Below, in pieces: positions 1-8,591 of a DNA stretch of 34,947 nucleotides. This stretch comes from an uncultured Clostridia bacterium (lineage in GTDB: Bacteria; Bacillota; Clostridia; UBA1381). The stretch's first letter is position 1. Each line of letters starts with the position of its first letter. The stretch lies in assembly GCA_944390955.1 (NCBI GenBank), contig CALXRY010000167.1, positions 1 to 34,947 on the forward strand. Direction: 5' to 3'. A program made the position numbers and the translations under genes. The notes under the pieces were generated by a model that had not been told where the DNA came from, did no database searches, and worked only from the letters and a program-made list of their open reading frames with translations.

Positions 1-8
1 TGTCGAAA

Positions 9-57
9 AACCTCCTTGATAAAAATTATTTCTACCATAATTTTCACCAAGGAGGTT
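9..57. terminator. Long AT-rich inverted repeat, probable bidirectional terminator
   Basis: Bases 9-18 (AACCTCCTTG) pair exactly with 48-57 (CAAGGAGGTT). After a 3x3 internal mismatch, 22-29 (AAAATTAT) pair with 37-44 (ATAATTTT), leaving a 7-base loop. A-rich sequence precedes the stem and CGTTTTTAT follows it, so it could end transcripts from either side. It lies 210 bases beyond the end of the minus-strand flavodoxin gene, so it may serve that gene or one off the left edge. A miniature-element end is a less likely alternative. Confidence 0.5.
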
Positions 58-266
58 CGTTTTTATACTTTTTACACAACTTTTTCCGCCGCGTCGGTGC
101 ATAACAGTTATATTATAAATATGAAACACATTGTGAAATTTCTACGCTCTGAGATTGTATTGTCAGAAGGCTCCTGCTTGCCTGTCGGGAGAAAATATTA
201 TGAGGCGGTTCAAAAAAGTTTTGTCCATTACATTAATTTACAAGGGCGTGCCTTATCTTCCGTCTG

Positions 267-740
267 TTAAAGAGTCTCTACCCACTGCCGGAGCATACTT
301 TCAGAAGGATTGCCGTTCAAAAGTTTACCGTTTTTTATAACGGCTCCGGGGCAGCTTTTCTCCAAATCAGCCGCCGTATGGCCAAGTCCGCTGCCGCCGG
401 AAGTGGCGAAAAGTATGATAGTCTTGCCGCTGAAGTCATACGATTCTAAAAAAGTGTTTATTATGGTAGGCGCGGTATACCACCAAATCGGAAAACCGAG
501 CAGTACGGTATCGTGTTCTGTAACCGGCGCATCATGATCGGCAAGCTCCGGGCGGTACGATTTATCGTTCATCTCCATAGAGCTGCGGGAACTTTTGTCA
601 TTCCAGTTCAGATCCGCCGAAGTATATGGTACGGCAGGCTTGATCTCATATAAATCTGCATCCGCGGCTTTTGCCAGTTTTTCTGCAGCGTTTGCAGTGA
701 CACCGCCGGCAGAAAAATAAACGACTAAAATTTTATTCAT
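267..740 (-). CDS. Flavodoxin-family FMN protein
   Basis: The 157-residue product is a short-chain flavodoxin, a cytoplasmic FMN-binding electron carrier. It opens with beta-strand 1 and a phosphate-binding loop (ILVVYFSAGGVTANAA, residues 4-19), a variant of the usual YFSRTGNT. It also has the second-strand LLGFPIWWYTAP segment (about residues 80-91), where Trp/Tyr normally stack on the flavin, and a late ATSGGSGLG loop (about 113-121). Length and motif order match the flavodoxin_4-type proteins common in Clostridia. The ATG has an AAGGAGG site 8 bases upstream. It lies 71 bases after the aldo/keto reductase gene on the same strand with no terminator between, so the two are probably co-transcribed redox genes. 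The redox partner cannot be told from sequence. Confidence 0.88.
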   Translation of the reverse strand: MNKILVVYFSAGGVTANAAEKLAKAADADLYEIKPAVPYTSADLNWNDKSSRSSMEMNDKSYRPELADHDAPVTEHDTVLLGFPIWWYTAPTIINTFLESYDFSGKTIILFATSGGSGLGHTAADLEKSCPGAVIKNGKLLNGNPSESMLRQWVETL

Positions 741-811
741 GAGAAATATCCTCCTTTATAAAATTTTCTTGAATCACTTTCGTGCATTCGTTTGGGTGGA
801 GCGCATGTTAG

Positions 812-1906
812 TTACTTTCCAAAATAATTCTTTATTTCGCCCATACGTTCCATCTGCTGTACCTTAAATGGACATCTACGGTTGCAATGCCCGCAGCCGA
901 TACAATCAGCAGCTGTTTTTTTTAGGGTCAGATAATGTTCTTTTGCCAATGAGTCTCCTTGCGTGGCGAGATCGTAATATTTATTGATAAGCCCAATATC
1001 AAGACCTGCCGGACACGGATGGCAATGTTTGCAGTAAACGCATTTTCCTACAGACTCATCGGGCGTAAGCGCGCTGATGAAGGAATAATCTCGTTCTTCC
1101 GATGTTGTATCAAAATAAGACAAGATATCTTTAAGCTGCCTTACATTGCCAGGGCCGCCGAGGACGGTCAAAACACCGGGTTTATCAAGGGCATATTGTA
1201 TGCACTGCGCAGTTGTCATTGCCTTATGGAACGGCGATCGATCTGCGTCAAGAAGCTGCCCGGCATTAAACGGCTTCATGACCGATATGCCAATGCCCTC
1301 CTTTTCACAGCGGCGGTAAAGCTTTTGACGTTCACTGTCACTTCCGATAGCGTAATCACCCTGCCCGTAATCGTACATCGGGTTGATGGAAAACATAAGC
1401 ATATCGATAATGTTTTTATCCAGGATATTATTTGCCATTTTAGGAGCATGGGTAGAAAGACCGATATGACTTACAACACCTTGTGTTTTCATATTCATTA
1501 GGTAATCAAGGATGCCGTTTTTCTCATAGGCGTTCAGATCCGATTCTTCATCCAGGCAATGTATAAATCCAAAATCGATATAATCAGTTTTCAGCCTTTC
1601 AAGCTGCCATTCTACCGACTTTTTGACAGTATCCAAGTTTGTTGTCCATCCATATGAGCCCGTCGTATAGTTCGCTCCGAAATGTACCTGCAGCATTGCA
1701 TCTTTCCGACGTCCCTGCAAGGCTTTACCGTAAGCCGAAAAAATGCTTGCATGTCCGCCGGCCATATCGAAAAAGTTAATTCCTGCATCTAATGCAAATT
1801 GAACCGTTTCGATGATATCGCCCTCAGACTGTTCCCCTATAACAGAGGAACCCATACCAATAATGCTTATTTGTTCCTCACCATGAGGCAGTTTTCGATA
1901 TTCCAT
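812..1906 (-). CDS. Aldo/keto reductase with two C-terminal 4Fe-4S motifs
   Basis: This is a 364-residue cytoplasmic oxidoreductase. The ATG at 1906 is chosen because AAGGAGG sits 7 bases upstream; an in-frame ATG at 1954 would add 16 unconserved residues. An N-terminal aldo/keto reductase barrel carries GINFFDMAGGH, which supplies the usual active-site Asp. Two ferredoxin-type clusters follow: C289-x2-C292-x2-C295-x2-C298-P and C335-x2-C338-x2-C341-x3-C345-P. The strand that normally holds the catalytic Lys reads MLQVHFGAN, so the Lys appears to be replaced, as I recall from a subgroup of ferredoxin-type aldo/keto reductases. Fe-S electron transfer suits the flavodoxin gene just downstream. 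The substrate is unknown. It is expressed from a consensus promoter at 2080-2108. Confidence 0.88.
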   Translation of the reverse strand: MEYRKLPHGEEQISIIGMGSSVIGEQSEGDIIETVQFALDAGINFFDMAGGHASIFSAYGKALQGRRKDAMLQVHFGANYTTGSYGWTTNLDTVKKSVEWQLERLKTDYIDFGFIHCLDEESDLNAYEKNGILDYLMNMKTQGVVSHIGLSTHAPKMANNILDKNIIDMLMFSINPMYDYGQGDYAIGSDSERQKLYRRCEKEGIGISVMKPFNAGQLLDADRSPFHKAMTTAQCIQYALDKPGVLTVLGGPGNVRQLKDILSYFDTTSEERDYSFISALTPDESVGKCVYCKHCHPCPAGLDIGLINKYYDLATQGDSLAKEHYLTLKKTAADCIGCGHCNRRCPFKVQQMERMGEIKNYFGK

Positions 1907-1950
1907 AGAGTACCTCCTTGATTTTTTGATTTTGCTGCTTTTAGTGCCAA

Positions 1951-2049
1951 TCATGCTTTTTTATGCTTATCCAAACCGGAAATCAAGCTCATTTCATCCT
2001 GAGGTAATTCAAAATCAAAGATAGAAATATTCTCCTTGATATGAAGCAA
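1951..2049 (-). pseudogene. Remnant of an aldo/keto reductase C-terminus
   Basis: On the minus strand this stretch reads LLHIKENISIFDFELPQDEM followed by SLISGLDKHKKA and a stop. The IFDFEL..DEM..I..LD pattern is the conserved C-terminal end of 2,5-diketogluconate reductase-type aldo/keto reductases. It is not from the neighbouring intact gene, which ends in Fe-S motifs. An in-frame stop lies just upstream (2050-2052) and there is no barrel, so only the last 32 codons survive. The AAGGAGA here codes Lys-Glu in the relic and need not be a ribosome site. It sits in the leader between the promoter and the intact reductase, suggesting a deletion fused an older gene's promoter to it. Confidence 0.62.
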
Positions 2050-2079
2050 TTAAATTAAAGAAAAATATTTACTATAAAT

Positions 2080-2108
2080 ATTATAATTTATTTTTATTTA
2101 AAAGTCAA
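2080..2108 (-). promoter_or_regulatory. SigA-type promoter for the aldo/keto reductase-flavodoxin pair
   Basis: On the minus strand, TTGACT (2103-2108) and TATAAT (2080-2085) are separated by exactly 17 A/T-only bases. The leader to the ATG at 1906 is about 165 bases and contains the reductase relic. Confidence 0.75.
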
Positions 2109-2379
2109 TGTTTTTTCATATGAGTGTACGACGCTTTCGATGACAAAGTATCCTTACCGTGGAATCCCCAAACAGCAATATATTTATTTGCTGTTAAGCT
2201 TTCGTCAAACCTATTGCTTTTTGCCGTAATAAATTTCTATATCATTATACAGTATCACATCCATTACTCGCGTTTCGAGGAGTTGGTTCTCATCTGTCGT
2301 TGTAAAAACAGCAGTATGTATATCTTATTTCAATATTCAGACAACTTCTTTTATTTCCGCATTAACACCATTTTTTTGC
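2109..2379. other. Intergenic region with no recognised gene
   Basis: With the leader and relic at 1907-2108 this makes a 473-base gap between two minus-strand genes. An open frame from 2124 has no ribosome site and unconvincing composition. A short inverted repeat (AACAGCAA at 2171-2178, TTGCTGTT at 2188-2195) lacks a U-tract on either side. I see no RNA gene and no clear terminator for the hypothetical gene that ends at 2380. Confidence 0.5.
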
Positions 2380-3474
2380 TTACTCTAAATGGTGAAATGC
2401 ACAATTGAGACAAATCTCCCTTGCGGAATCATAGTCCATCGCACAAGGCATTTCATCTATAGATATATTCCCTTCTGCCGCCTCGCTTATCAAATAGCAC
2501 TCATATCTGTCTATGTCCGTATCTGTAAGCGGGCATGTGACCATACTTGTATTATCAAATTTTGAGATTACAGTTTTCACTTTATCTATCGGCATAGGGA
2601 CGCAGTCTGGTCTAAAATACTGTTTGCGTGTCACAATACAGATTTTCTTTTTCATACTGCTGCCCACCGGAACTATAACCATATTGCCGACTTTAATTTC
2701 ATCATCCGTTGTTAAGTAGTAATATTCCTTACCGTATTTATTAAACCTCACACTCAGAAAAATGTACTCACCGCTAAGTACTCCGTTTTCATATATTTTA
2801 TCATTAAACAGATCTCCGAACATCCCAAATGAATATAACATTGTGCCGAGGCTGTCAATAAATTCTTTCCACTCTTGTGGTATTCCATGTCTGCTATACA
2901 TTCTTATCAGGCGAGTCACCTCATCATCTTTTGTAAATATATTTATTATTACATATGGCTTATTTTTGTCATATATATAATCACATTCGCCAAAATATTG
3001 AAAGAACAAGCTGAATTCTTCAATAAATGATGATACAAAGTGTGGAATATAGAATGAGTTTTTTATCTCTCTGCCTCTCTCTAAATGTCGTGTATAGTCT
3101 ATTTGCTCTGCTTCGCCGTCAATGGATACCCTTTCGCAGAAGCCGTATTTGTTATATTCGGGAACGTGATAATCAATAGTGATTTTAGTTATCGTTTTGA
3201 ATTCATCCAATATCAAGATCCTATATACATCACTGCTCAATTTGGGTAAATAATCATACCTGCTATTGTTAGGGTTGTATTCGTATGTATCCTCAAATAC
3301 ATCCTGTATGATATTTTGGATTTCTTCTTGTCTCGGAGTCTCTATCATTGCCACGATTCTTCGTATTTCCTCATTGTATATATCTTCACAGGCACCGTGT
3401 GAGATCAAACTCTCAAGATCAACCTTTACAAATAAATCTCTCAGCATTTTAAATTTTTTCTCTGCTATTTCCAC
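2380..3474 (-). CDS. Hypothetical protein with C-terminal cysteine-rich segment
   Basis: I do not recognise a characterised family. The 364-residue product starts at GTG with AAGGAG about 10 bases upstream and has no signal peptide or membrane segment, so it is probably cytoplasmic. The N-terminal half is rich in Tyr, Asp and Ile. A central beta-rich stretch (EYYYLTTDDEIKVGNMVIVPVG, about residues 250-271, written here only as a landmark by its YYYLT and VGNMVIVPVG parts) resembles an OB- or SH3-like barrel. The C-terminus has spaced cysteines (CPLTDTDIDRYECYLI, then MPCAMD and ICLNCAFHH) that could bind metal together with the HH. That tail reminds me of small uncharacterised domains in Clostridia. 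It is a single gene behind its own promoter (3556-3584). Confidence 0.75.
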   Translation of the reverse strand: MEIAEKKFKMLRDLFVKVDLESLISHGACEDIYNEEIRRIVAMIETPRQEEIQNIIQDVFEDTYEYNPNNSRYDYLPKLSSDVYRILILDEFKTITKITIDYHVPEYNKYGFCERVSIDGEAEQIDYTRHLERGREIKNSFYIPHFVSSFIEEFSLFFQYFGECDYIYDKNKPYVIINIFTKDDEVTRLIRMYSRHGIPQEWKEFIDSLGTMLYSFGMFGDLFNDKIYENGVLSGEYIFLSVRFNKYGKEYYYLTTDDEIKVGNMVIVPVGSSMKKKICIVTRKQYFRPDCVPMPIDKVKTVISKFDNTSMVTCPLTDTDIDRYECYLISEAAEGNISIDEMPCAMDYDSAREICLNCAFHHLE

Positions 3475-3555
3475 TGTATATCATCTCCTTCTTGTTATTG
3501 ATTTAATCGTCTCAGGCGGCGGCTTTTTATATGCTGTCCTCATTCCGTTATCAGG

Positions 3556-3584
3556 ATTATATCATTTTGTAAATCAAAAATCAA
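3556..3584 (-). promoter_or_regulatory. Extended -10 promoter for the hypothetical gene
   Basis: On the minus strand, TTGATT (3579-3584) and TATAAT (3556-3561) have a 17-base spacer. TGA precedes the -10 box, giving an extended TGN element. The leader to the GTG start is about 75 bases. Confidence 0.7.
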
Positions 3585-3712
3585 GCCATCAAACAAATGT
3601 ATGACTGGTGTGCTGTGAGAACTTCGGTGAGCTCATGAAAGACGAAATATAATGATATGGCAGAGGTAATATATTCGGAAAACGTTTGTAGTGGGATGAG
3701 TACAAATTAAGA

Positions 3713-4124
3713 CAGTTTTCAGACTGTTATATGAAAAGCTATCTTGGGTACGAAAAACAATCGGATGAATAGTCGGAAGTAATGAAAGCAACGGTGTGAT
3801 CGACAGCTGTTATGACACGGGTACTGTCATAGGCACAGCAGCGCAGGAAGTCTGGTTGGAGCAAAGAATGAAACGATCTCAAACAGCTTCTTTTTTGAGG
3901 ATGAACCGACCGAATAAGAAAACGGTGAAACGGGAAAAACTCAGGAGCAGTTTGCTTCGGGAGAGGGAACTCACATTCTTCAAAGCGGGCAGACAGATGA
4001 CGGCTCGGGAAAGACTGTTCGAGTATTGGGACAGCAGTTTGTGAACGAGCCGAAGGATGCATTTTATATGCTTACGTTTGATTTTGAGATTACCGTGTTC
4101 AGGGTGACATTTATGACAGTATAG
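3713..4124 (+). pseudogene. Decayed GLUG-repeat surface protein
   Basis: Read across three frames, this stretch rebuilds the end of a GLUG-repeat protein. Frame 1 (from 3713): QFSDCYMKSYLGYEK. Frame 2 (about 3751-3836): KTIG, a TGA where Gly is expected, then IVGSNESNGVIDSCYDTGTV. Frame 3 (about 3834-4124): SAGSLVGAKNETISNSFF, FEDEPTE, a TAA, then GKTQEQFASGEGTHILQSG and about 45 more codons to a TAG. S.CY.TG.V.G and G.(I/L)VG.N...I are the GLUG signature, and EQFASGE..(Y/H)(I/L)L is the usual sequence just after the last repeat. At least two frameshifts and two internal stops are needed, so this is a true relic. The GLUG domain is found in bacterial surface proteins. It lies just before the utilisation locus. 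Confidence 0.7.
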
Positions 4125-4208
4125 TAAGCATAAAAGACGGTATCAGGCAGTTTTGTGCGTTGCTTTGCAATATAAACGGCATAATGGAACAATCGTGAAA
4201 TGTGGTTC

Positions 4209-4237
4209 TTGACAATAGGACGCCGACGGAGTACCAT
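4209..4237 (+). promoter_or_regulatory. Candidate promoter for the start of the utilisation locus
   Basis: A perfect TTGACA (4209-4214) is followed after 17 bases by TACCAT (4232-4237), which matches the -10 consensus at four of six positions. It is the only good candidate just ahead of the GH28-like gene. The weak -10 would fit an activator-dependent promoter, which is inference. Confidence 0.4.
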
Positions 4238-4284
4238 GAAAATATATTAAAATAAGATGAAAAAGAACGGAGTGATAAATAAAA

Positions 4285-5544
4285 GTGCGAACATACAAGT
4301 ATTCCGATAAATACAACAGAAGCGAAAGCGTGCGGGTGCTTGCAGATGGGGAAGAACAATTCGTATTCTCTACACCGTCTACTGATATTGCAGCGTTTGA
4401 GACCGATGGAGCTGTCACGGTCGAGGTGGTATATGAGCACGACATAAAGGAGGCGTCCGTACGGCCGCTCAGTAAGGGTATGATCCCCGAGATAAACGGA
4501 AACCGTCTGAGAGTGAAGCTAAGCGGACCGGATAATATCCTGATAGACGTTAAGGGCGAAAGACAGCTGCATATATATGCAAATGCGCCGTCGGACGGCT
4601 CGGGATATACGCGGTATTACAGAGCCGGACAGATATATGACGAGGGCGAAATGGTCCTCAAAAGCGGTGACAGCATATATATCGAGGGCGGAGCCGTCGT
4701 GCGCGGAAGCATAACGGCGGAAGGTGCTGATAATATAAAAATAGCCGGCGGCGGAGTATTTGACGGAAGCTATTTTAATGACGGAAGAAGGCTGTGCGTT
4801 CTATACAGGTGCAGAAACGTTGACATAAGCGGAGTTATATTTGTGCGGCCGCAGAGATGGATGCTTATGCTTCATGAATGCAGTAATGTAAGGGTAACGG
4901 GTATCAAGGAGGTCGGAGAGGTCATATCATCTGATGGGATAGATGTAGTCGGCTCATCGGACGTTACAATAGACGGATGCTTTCTCAGGAACAACGACGA
5001 CTGTGTGGTCGTAAAGGCAATGCCGCTTGACGGTGACGAAACGCGTATCGTGGAAAACATCATGGTGAAAAATTGTGTCTTTTTGAACGATACCTCAGGC
5101 AACGCAACGGAAATAGGGCATGAGTTAAGGTGTGCAAAAGTAAAAAATGTTGTATTTGACAATTGTGATATCCTGAGCGTCCACGGCTACGGAGCGGCGT
5201 TCAGCATACATAATGCAGACTGCGCCGAGGTCAGGGATATATTGTACAGAAATATAAGAGTAGAGCATTATTATGACAAGCTCGTAGACCTGCGTGTCAT
5301 AAGCTCAATGTGGGGCAGGCACGGCGGAAAAGGACGGATAAATAATATACGGTTTGAAAATATCAGAGTGACCGCGCTCGACTGCAACAGCGGCTACAGT
5401 GTATCGCTTATAGGCGGCTATGATGCGGAGCATAGGGTCAGTAACGTTGTATTCGACGGATTTTACATAAACGATCGTCGCATAAAAAACGGCAACGAGC
5501 TTGACCTTTTTATGAAAGAAGCTGACGGAATAGTATTTATTTGA
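4285..5544 (+). CDS. GH28-like right-handed beta-helix glycosidase, probably cytoplasmic
   Basis: The 419-residue product has an N-terminal beta region (1-120) and then a right-handed parallel beta-helix of polygalacturonase type. The active-site strands are recognisable: SSDGID at 215-220 (family motif NTDG) and NNDDC at 236-240 (family motif G/QDD), giving acidic residues D217, D238 and D239. The later His motif is changed (GNATEIGHEL, 272-281, rather than GHG), so specificity is uncertain; an exo-acting enzyme on a substituted uronic acid or another sugar is possible. There is no signal peptide, unlike the downstream enzymes, so it probably acts on imported oligosaccharides. The GTG start has only a weak site (GGAG, 12 bases upstream). 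It opens the locus, 39 bases before the deacetylase gene. Confidence 0.8.
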   Translation: MRTYKYSDKYNRSESVRVLADGEEQFVFSTPSTDIAAFETDGAVTVEVVYEHDIKEASVRPLSKGMIPEINGNRLRVKLSGPDNILIDVKGERQLHIYANAPSDGSGYTRYYRAGQIYDEGEMVLKSGDSIYIEGGAVVRGSITAEGADNIKIAGGGVFDGSYFNDGRRLCVLYRCRNVDISGVIFVRPQRWMLMLHECSNVRVTGIKEVGEVISSDGIDVVGSSDVTIDGCFLRNNDDCVVVKAMPLDGDETRIVENIMVKNCVFLNDTSGNATEIGHELRCAKVKNVVFDNCDILSVHGYGAAFSIHNADCAEVRDILYRNIRVEHYYDKLVDLRVISSMWGRHGGKGRINNIRFENIRVTALDCNSGYSVSLIGGYDAEHRVSNVVFDGFYINDRRIKNGNELDLFMKEADGIVFI

Positions 5545-5583
5545 TTGTATTAAGAAATAAAATATGAGAGGAGATATACAGTT

Positions 5584-8571
5584 ATGACAAAGACAAAAAA
5601 GTTACTTGCATCTATGCTGCTTTCGGTAAGCATGGCGGTGTCCGCATTTGCTGCAATTCCCGGAGCTGTTGAGAACAGTGCGGCGGAGGCTGCCGCAGGA
5701 GTTGTGTTCCAAGAGGATTTTGAAGGCTATGAGCTGGGAGAAAAGGTAGATGCAGTTACGGTAACGACTGACCCCAATGAACCCGAATCGGGCACACAGG
5801 TCGGATACATCCCGTCTTCGGGAACATGGCGTAATGACTTTGACGAGAGCTTGACAGGAGAAATAGAGTTTAATACAAGAGTGCGTAGCAATGATAAATC
5901 AAATTTTTTGATAAGGGTAAGAGGCGAGAATGGGGATATTGCAATGTTGAGACTAGGCTGCCTTACTGCAGGTATGACACTCAGCGGCTTTGAGGTAGCG
6001 CAGTCGCACGCCGACAATAATGAACGCCTGTGGTCTGCTCTCACAACGGATTCCGAGGCACCCCAGGGAGATACGACAAAAATAAGCAGCGGGACAGTTT
6101 ACGGTATAAAACAGGGAGGTCTCGGCAATTGGGAATATGTAAAAATAGTTGTTGATACGGCGGCTAAAACATATGATGTATATATATCGGGTATCGAAAT
6201 AACTCAAGAGATGGTAGAGAGTGGAGAAGGAGTTTCATGCTGCAAGGATATACCATTCTTTAATGCGGATTCGTCATCGGTTATAAGTGTGGCAATTGAG
6301 GGACAATGGATATACCAGGAGCGCGATAATGTGTATTTTGATGATATCAGTGTTATCTTGGGTGGAGGTGGCACCGTTACGCCGGAGCCTTCGGAAAGTG
6401 CATCTCCGGAGCCTTCAGCAAGTGCTGACCCAGACGCCACACCTGAGCCTACAGCCACAGCAACTCCGGAGCCTACACCAATGGATGAAAATATAGTATT
6501 CTATGATAATTTTGAAGAATACGAGGAAGGCACGACGCTGGACGGCAGCGGCAAGATAACGGCCGACCCGAACGACAGCGGGTCGGGCAACAAGACGGTC
6601 CTTATTGAGTCGACCGGCTCATGGAGGACGGATTTTGACAGGGAGATAACGGGAAAGGCCGAGATAAACGCCAAGGTGCGCAGTGCAGACAGATCGAACT
6701 TTGTTATCAGAGTTCGCGGCGACAACGGCGATATAGCTCTTCTGAGGCTCGGCTGCCTTACGACCGGAACGTCGCTCAGCGGCAATCCTGTAGATCAAAA
6801 TTATACACGCATGTGGGCGGCTCTCACTCCTGAATCAGGCGGACTGCCGACAGACACTAACACTATTAATGTCGATACCGTATATTCGCTCCATGAGTCA
6901 GGAAAGGGCAATTGGGAATATGTGAAGATAGTTGCAAATATGGCGACAAAGACATGTGATATATACATAGCGGGGACAGAGATAACACAGGATATGATAG
7001 CCGGACACATGGGCCTTACCTCATATTATGAGGGAGTGCCCTTTTACAGCAATGATGCGACCGCCGTGACTGGCATGAGCATCGAGGGACAATGGATATA
7101 TCAAAGAAATGATAATGTGTACTTTGATGAGGTCTCGGCGGGCTTCATGCAGCCGCCGAAATATGAGGTGCTGTCGCCCGTGTATACGACTCATGACGGA
7201 ATGATAGAAGTGAGCGCGGAGGTCAGAAAGGGCGAGGGCGACGCTAAGCTCATAACTGCTCTTTACAACGATGACGGAACGCTTGCACAGGTAAAGATAG
7301 ACGAAATAAACGACGACAGTCCGTTACAGAGCGGAAGATATATCCATAAGGCCGAGTTTGAGGACAACGGCACGGAAACGATAAAGATAATGCTGTGGGA
7401 CGATGAGCTCACACCGTATACAGCGGCTGCGGAGCCCGAGTATACAGAATACTCAACGCCCGCGCCGACGCCGGCCGACGACCTCTGGGATGTGGAGATA
7501 CCGGAATATGAGCCGGCCGATATTGAAAGAGCCGACGTTCCGCAGGTGGTTGCGGAGGACGAGATACAGGTGATACCGGAAGAGCTTGAGGACAGAGTAT
7601 ACAGAACATATCCTGACGGAAAGCTGAAATCCTTCCTTATAAGCATTGACGACGGCCCGAACCTCGGCGACTGCCAGCTCGTTATACCGCTCCTCAGAGA
7701 GTACGGACTGACGGCGGCGTTCAACGTCAATCCGACGGCTGACCTTTCAAAGGGATTCCTATTCAACTGCACCGACGGCGTGGGCGACTGGGTACAGCGC
7801 CTTGATAGCGAGGCATTCAAGACAAAGGTGCTGCCGCTGTATGAGGGCTTTGAGATAGGCAACCACGGAACAGACCACAACCCGACGTCGCTGCTTTCAA
7901 AGGACGGAGTAAGACAGGAGATAGGGCTCGGAAAGTACAACTGCGAGATTGTGTTTGGTAAGGAGGTAGGCGGCTATATAAACAGCTGGAGAGAAATAAC
8001 TCCTGCCGATGAGCCCGCATCGGGCGAATGGACAAGAGCGTACACGCTCTACACAGGTCACCGCTATGTAAGAAATGCTCCGCTTAAGAATGTTAGCTGG
8101 GCGTCAAGACCGTCAGAGCTTAATTATCAGGTTCCGACTGATTTTATGAACTGGAATCCTACTGTGCAGGATGCGATAGAGATAAAGGATAGTGATGGCA
8201 ATACATATCATACAAATGACATAATGGATTACTATGCAGAGGCGGATTTTGGAAACACATGGACCGTCTACAGTATATGGGGACATTCAACAGACATGAG
8301 CTCGGTCGACTATGGCAATTACACATATAGTACAAATGTATATTTCGGCTACTTCAGCGATGTATGCGTTACAGCGGCTGAGTACTCGGATGAGATATGG
8401 AACACGACGATGCTCGGCTACGTTGATTATGTTAATGCATCACGGCTTACAGAGGTAAGCACTGACGGAGACAGTATAACGATCTACAATCCGAGCAAGT
8501 GCATAGACGTATGGATGAACGTCGATGGAAGAGACGTAATGATACCCGCAGGCGAAAGTGTAACAATATAA
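5584..8571 (+). CDS. Secreted CE4-type polysaccharide deacetylase with two type-1 modules
   Basis: This 995-residue secreted protein has a signal peptide (1-24, ending AVSAFAA). Two copies of a beta-rich module of about 220 residues follow (about 40-260 and 302-522). Each begins D(F)E.YE and ends NVYFD(D/E)(I/V)S, with shared cores RLGCLT, EITQ(D/E)M and EGQWIYQ. A PEPS/PTATATPEP linker separates them. Next come the locus-wide beta domain (about 525-620, ending IKIMLWDDELTPY) and a Pro/Glu-rich stretch. The C-terminal catalytic domain (about 676-985) shows CE4 motif 1 as SIDDGP (D689, D690) and motif 2 as HGTDH (H761, H765), the usual base and metal ligands. CE4 enzymes remove acetyl groups from xylan, chitin or peptidoglycan; the neighbours suggest a plant hemicellulose. 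The ATG has AGAGGAG upstream. Confidence 0.83.
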   Translation: MTKTKKLLASMLLSVSMAVSAFAAIPGAVENSAAEAAAGVVFQEDFEGYELGEKVDAVTVTTDPNEPESGTQVGYIPSSGTWRNDFDESLTGEIEFNTRVRSNDKSNFLIRVRGENGDIAMLRLGCLTAGMTLSGFEVAQSHADNNERLWSALTTDSEAPQGDTTKISSGTVYGIKQGGLGNWEYVKIVVDTAAKTYDVYISGIEITQEMVESGEGVSCCKDIPFFNADSSSVISVAIEGQWIYQERDNVYFDDISVILGGGGTVTPEPSESASPEPSASADPDATPEPTATATPEPTPMDENIVFYDNFEEYEEGTTLDGSGKITADPNDSGSGNKTVLIESTGSWRTDFDREITGKAEINAKVRSADRSNFVIRVRGDNGDIALLRLGCLTTGTSLSGNPVDQNYTRMWAALTPESGGLPTDTNTINVDTVYSLHESGKGNWEYVKIVANMATKTCDIYIAGTEITQDMIAGHMGLTSYYEGVPFYSNDATAVTGMSIEGQWIYQRNDNVYFDEVSAGFMQPPKYEVLSPVYTTHDGMIEVSAEVRKGEGDAKLITALYNDDGTLAQVKIDEINDDSPLQSGRYIHKAEFEDNGTETIKIMLWDDELTPYTAAAEPEYTEYSTPAPTPADDLWDVEIPEYEPADIERADVPQVVAEDEIQVIPEELEDRVYRTYPDGKLKSFLISIDDGPNLGDCQLVIPLLREYGLTAAFNVNPTADLSKGFLFNCTDGVGDWVQRLDSEAFKTKVLPLYEGFEIGNHGTDHNPTSLLSKDGVRQEIGLGKYNCEIVFGKEVGGYINSWREITPADEPASGEWTRAYTLYTGHRYVRNAPLKNVSWASRPSELNYQVPTDFMNWNPTVQDAIEIKDSDGNTYHTNDIMDYYAEADFGNTWTVYSIWGHSTDMSSVDYGNYTYSTNVYFGYFSDVCVTAAEYSDEIWNTTMLGYVDYVNASRLTEVSTDGDSITIYNPSKCIDVWMNVDGRDVMIPAGESVTI

Positions 8572-8591
8572 AAAACGCATAGGTACGCTGT

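Noticed and set aside
2171..2195. Short inverted repeat as a terminator
   Set aside because: An 8-bp AT-rich stem with no U-tract on either strand; too weak.
2124..2408. 94-codon plus-strand frame in the gap before the hypothetical gene
   Set aside because: No ribosome site, odd composition, and it overlaps the end of the minus-strand gene.
3739..4062. 107-codon minus-strand frame between the hypothetical and GH28-like genes
   Set aside because: The plus strand here carries a recognisable GLUG relic, and this frame has no ribosome site.
7263..7940. 225-codon minus-strand frame inside the CE4 gene
   Set aside because: Ser/Pro-rich antisense shadow of a gene with clear catalytic motifs; no ribosome site.
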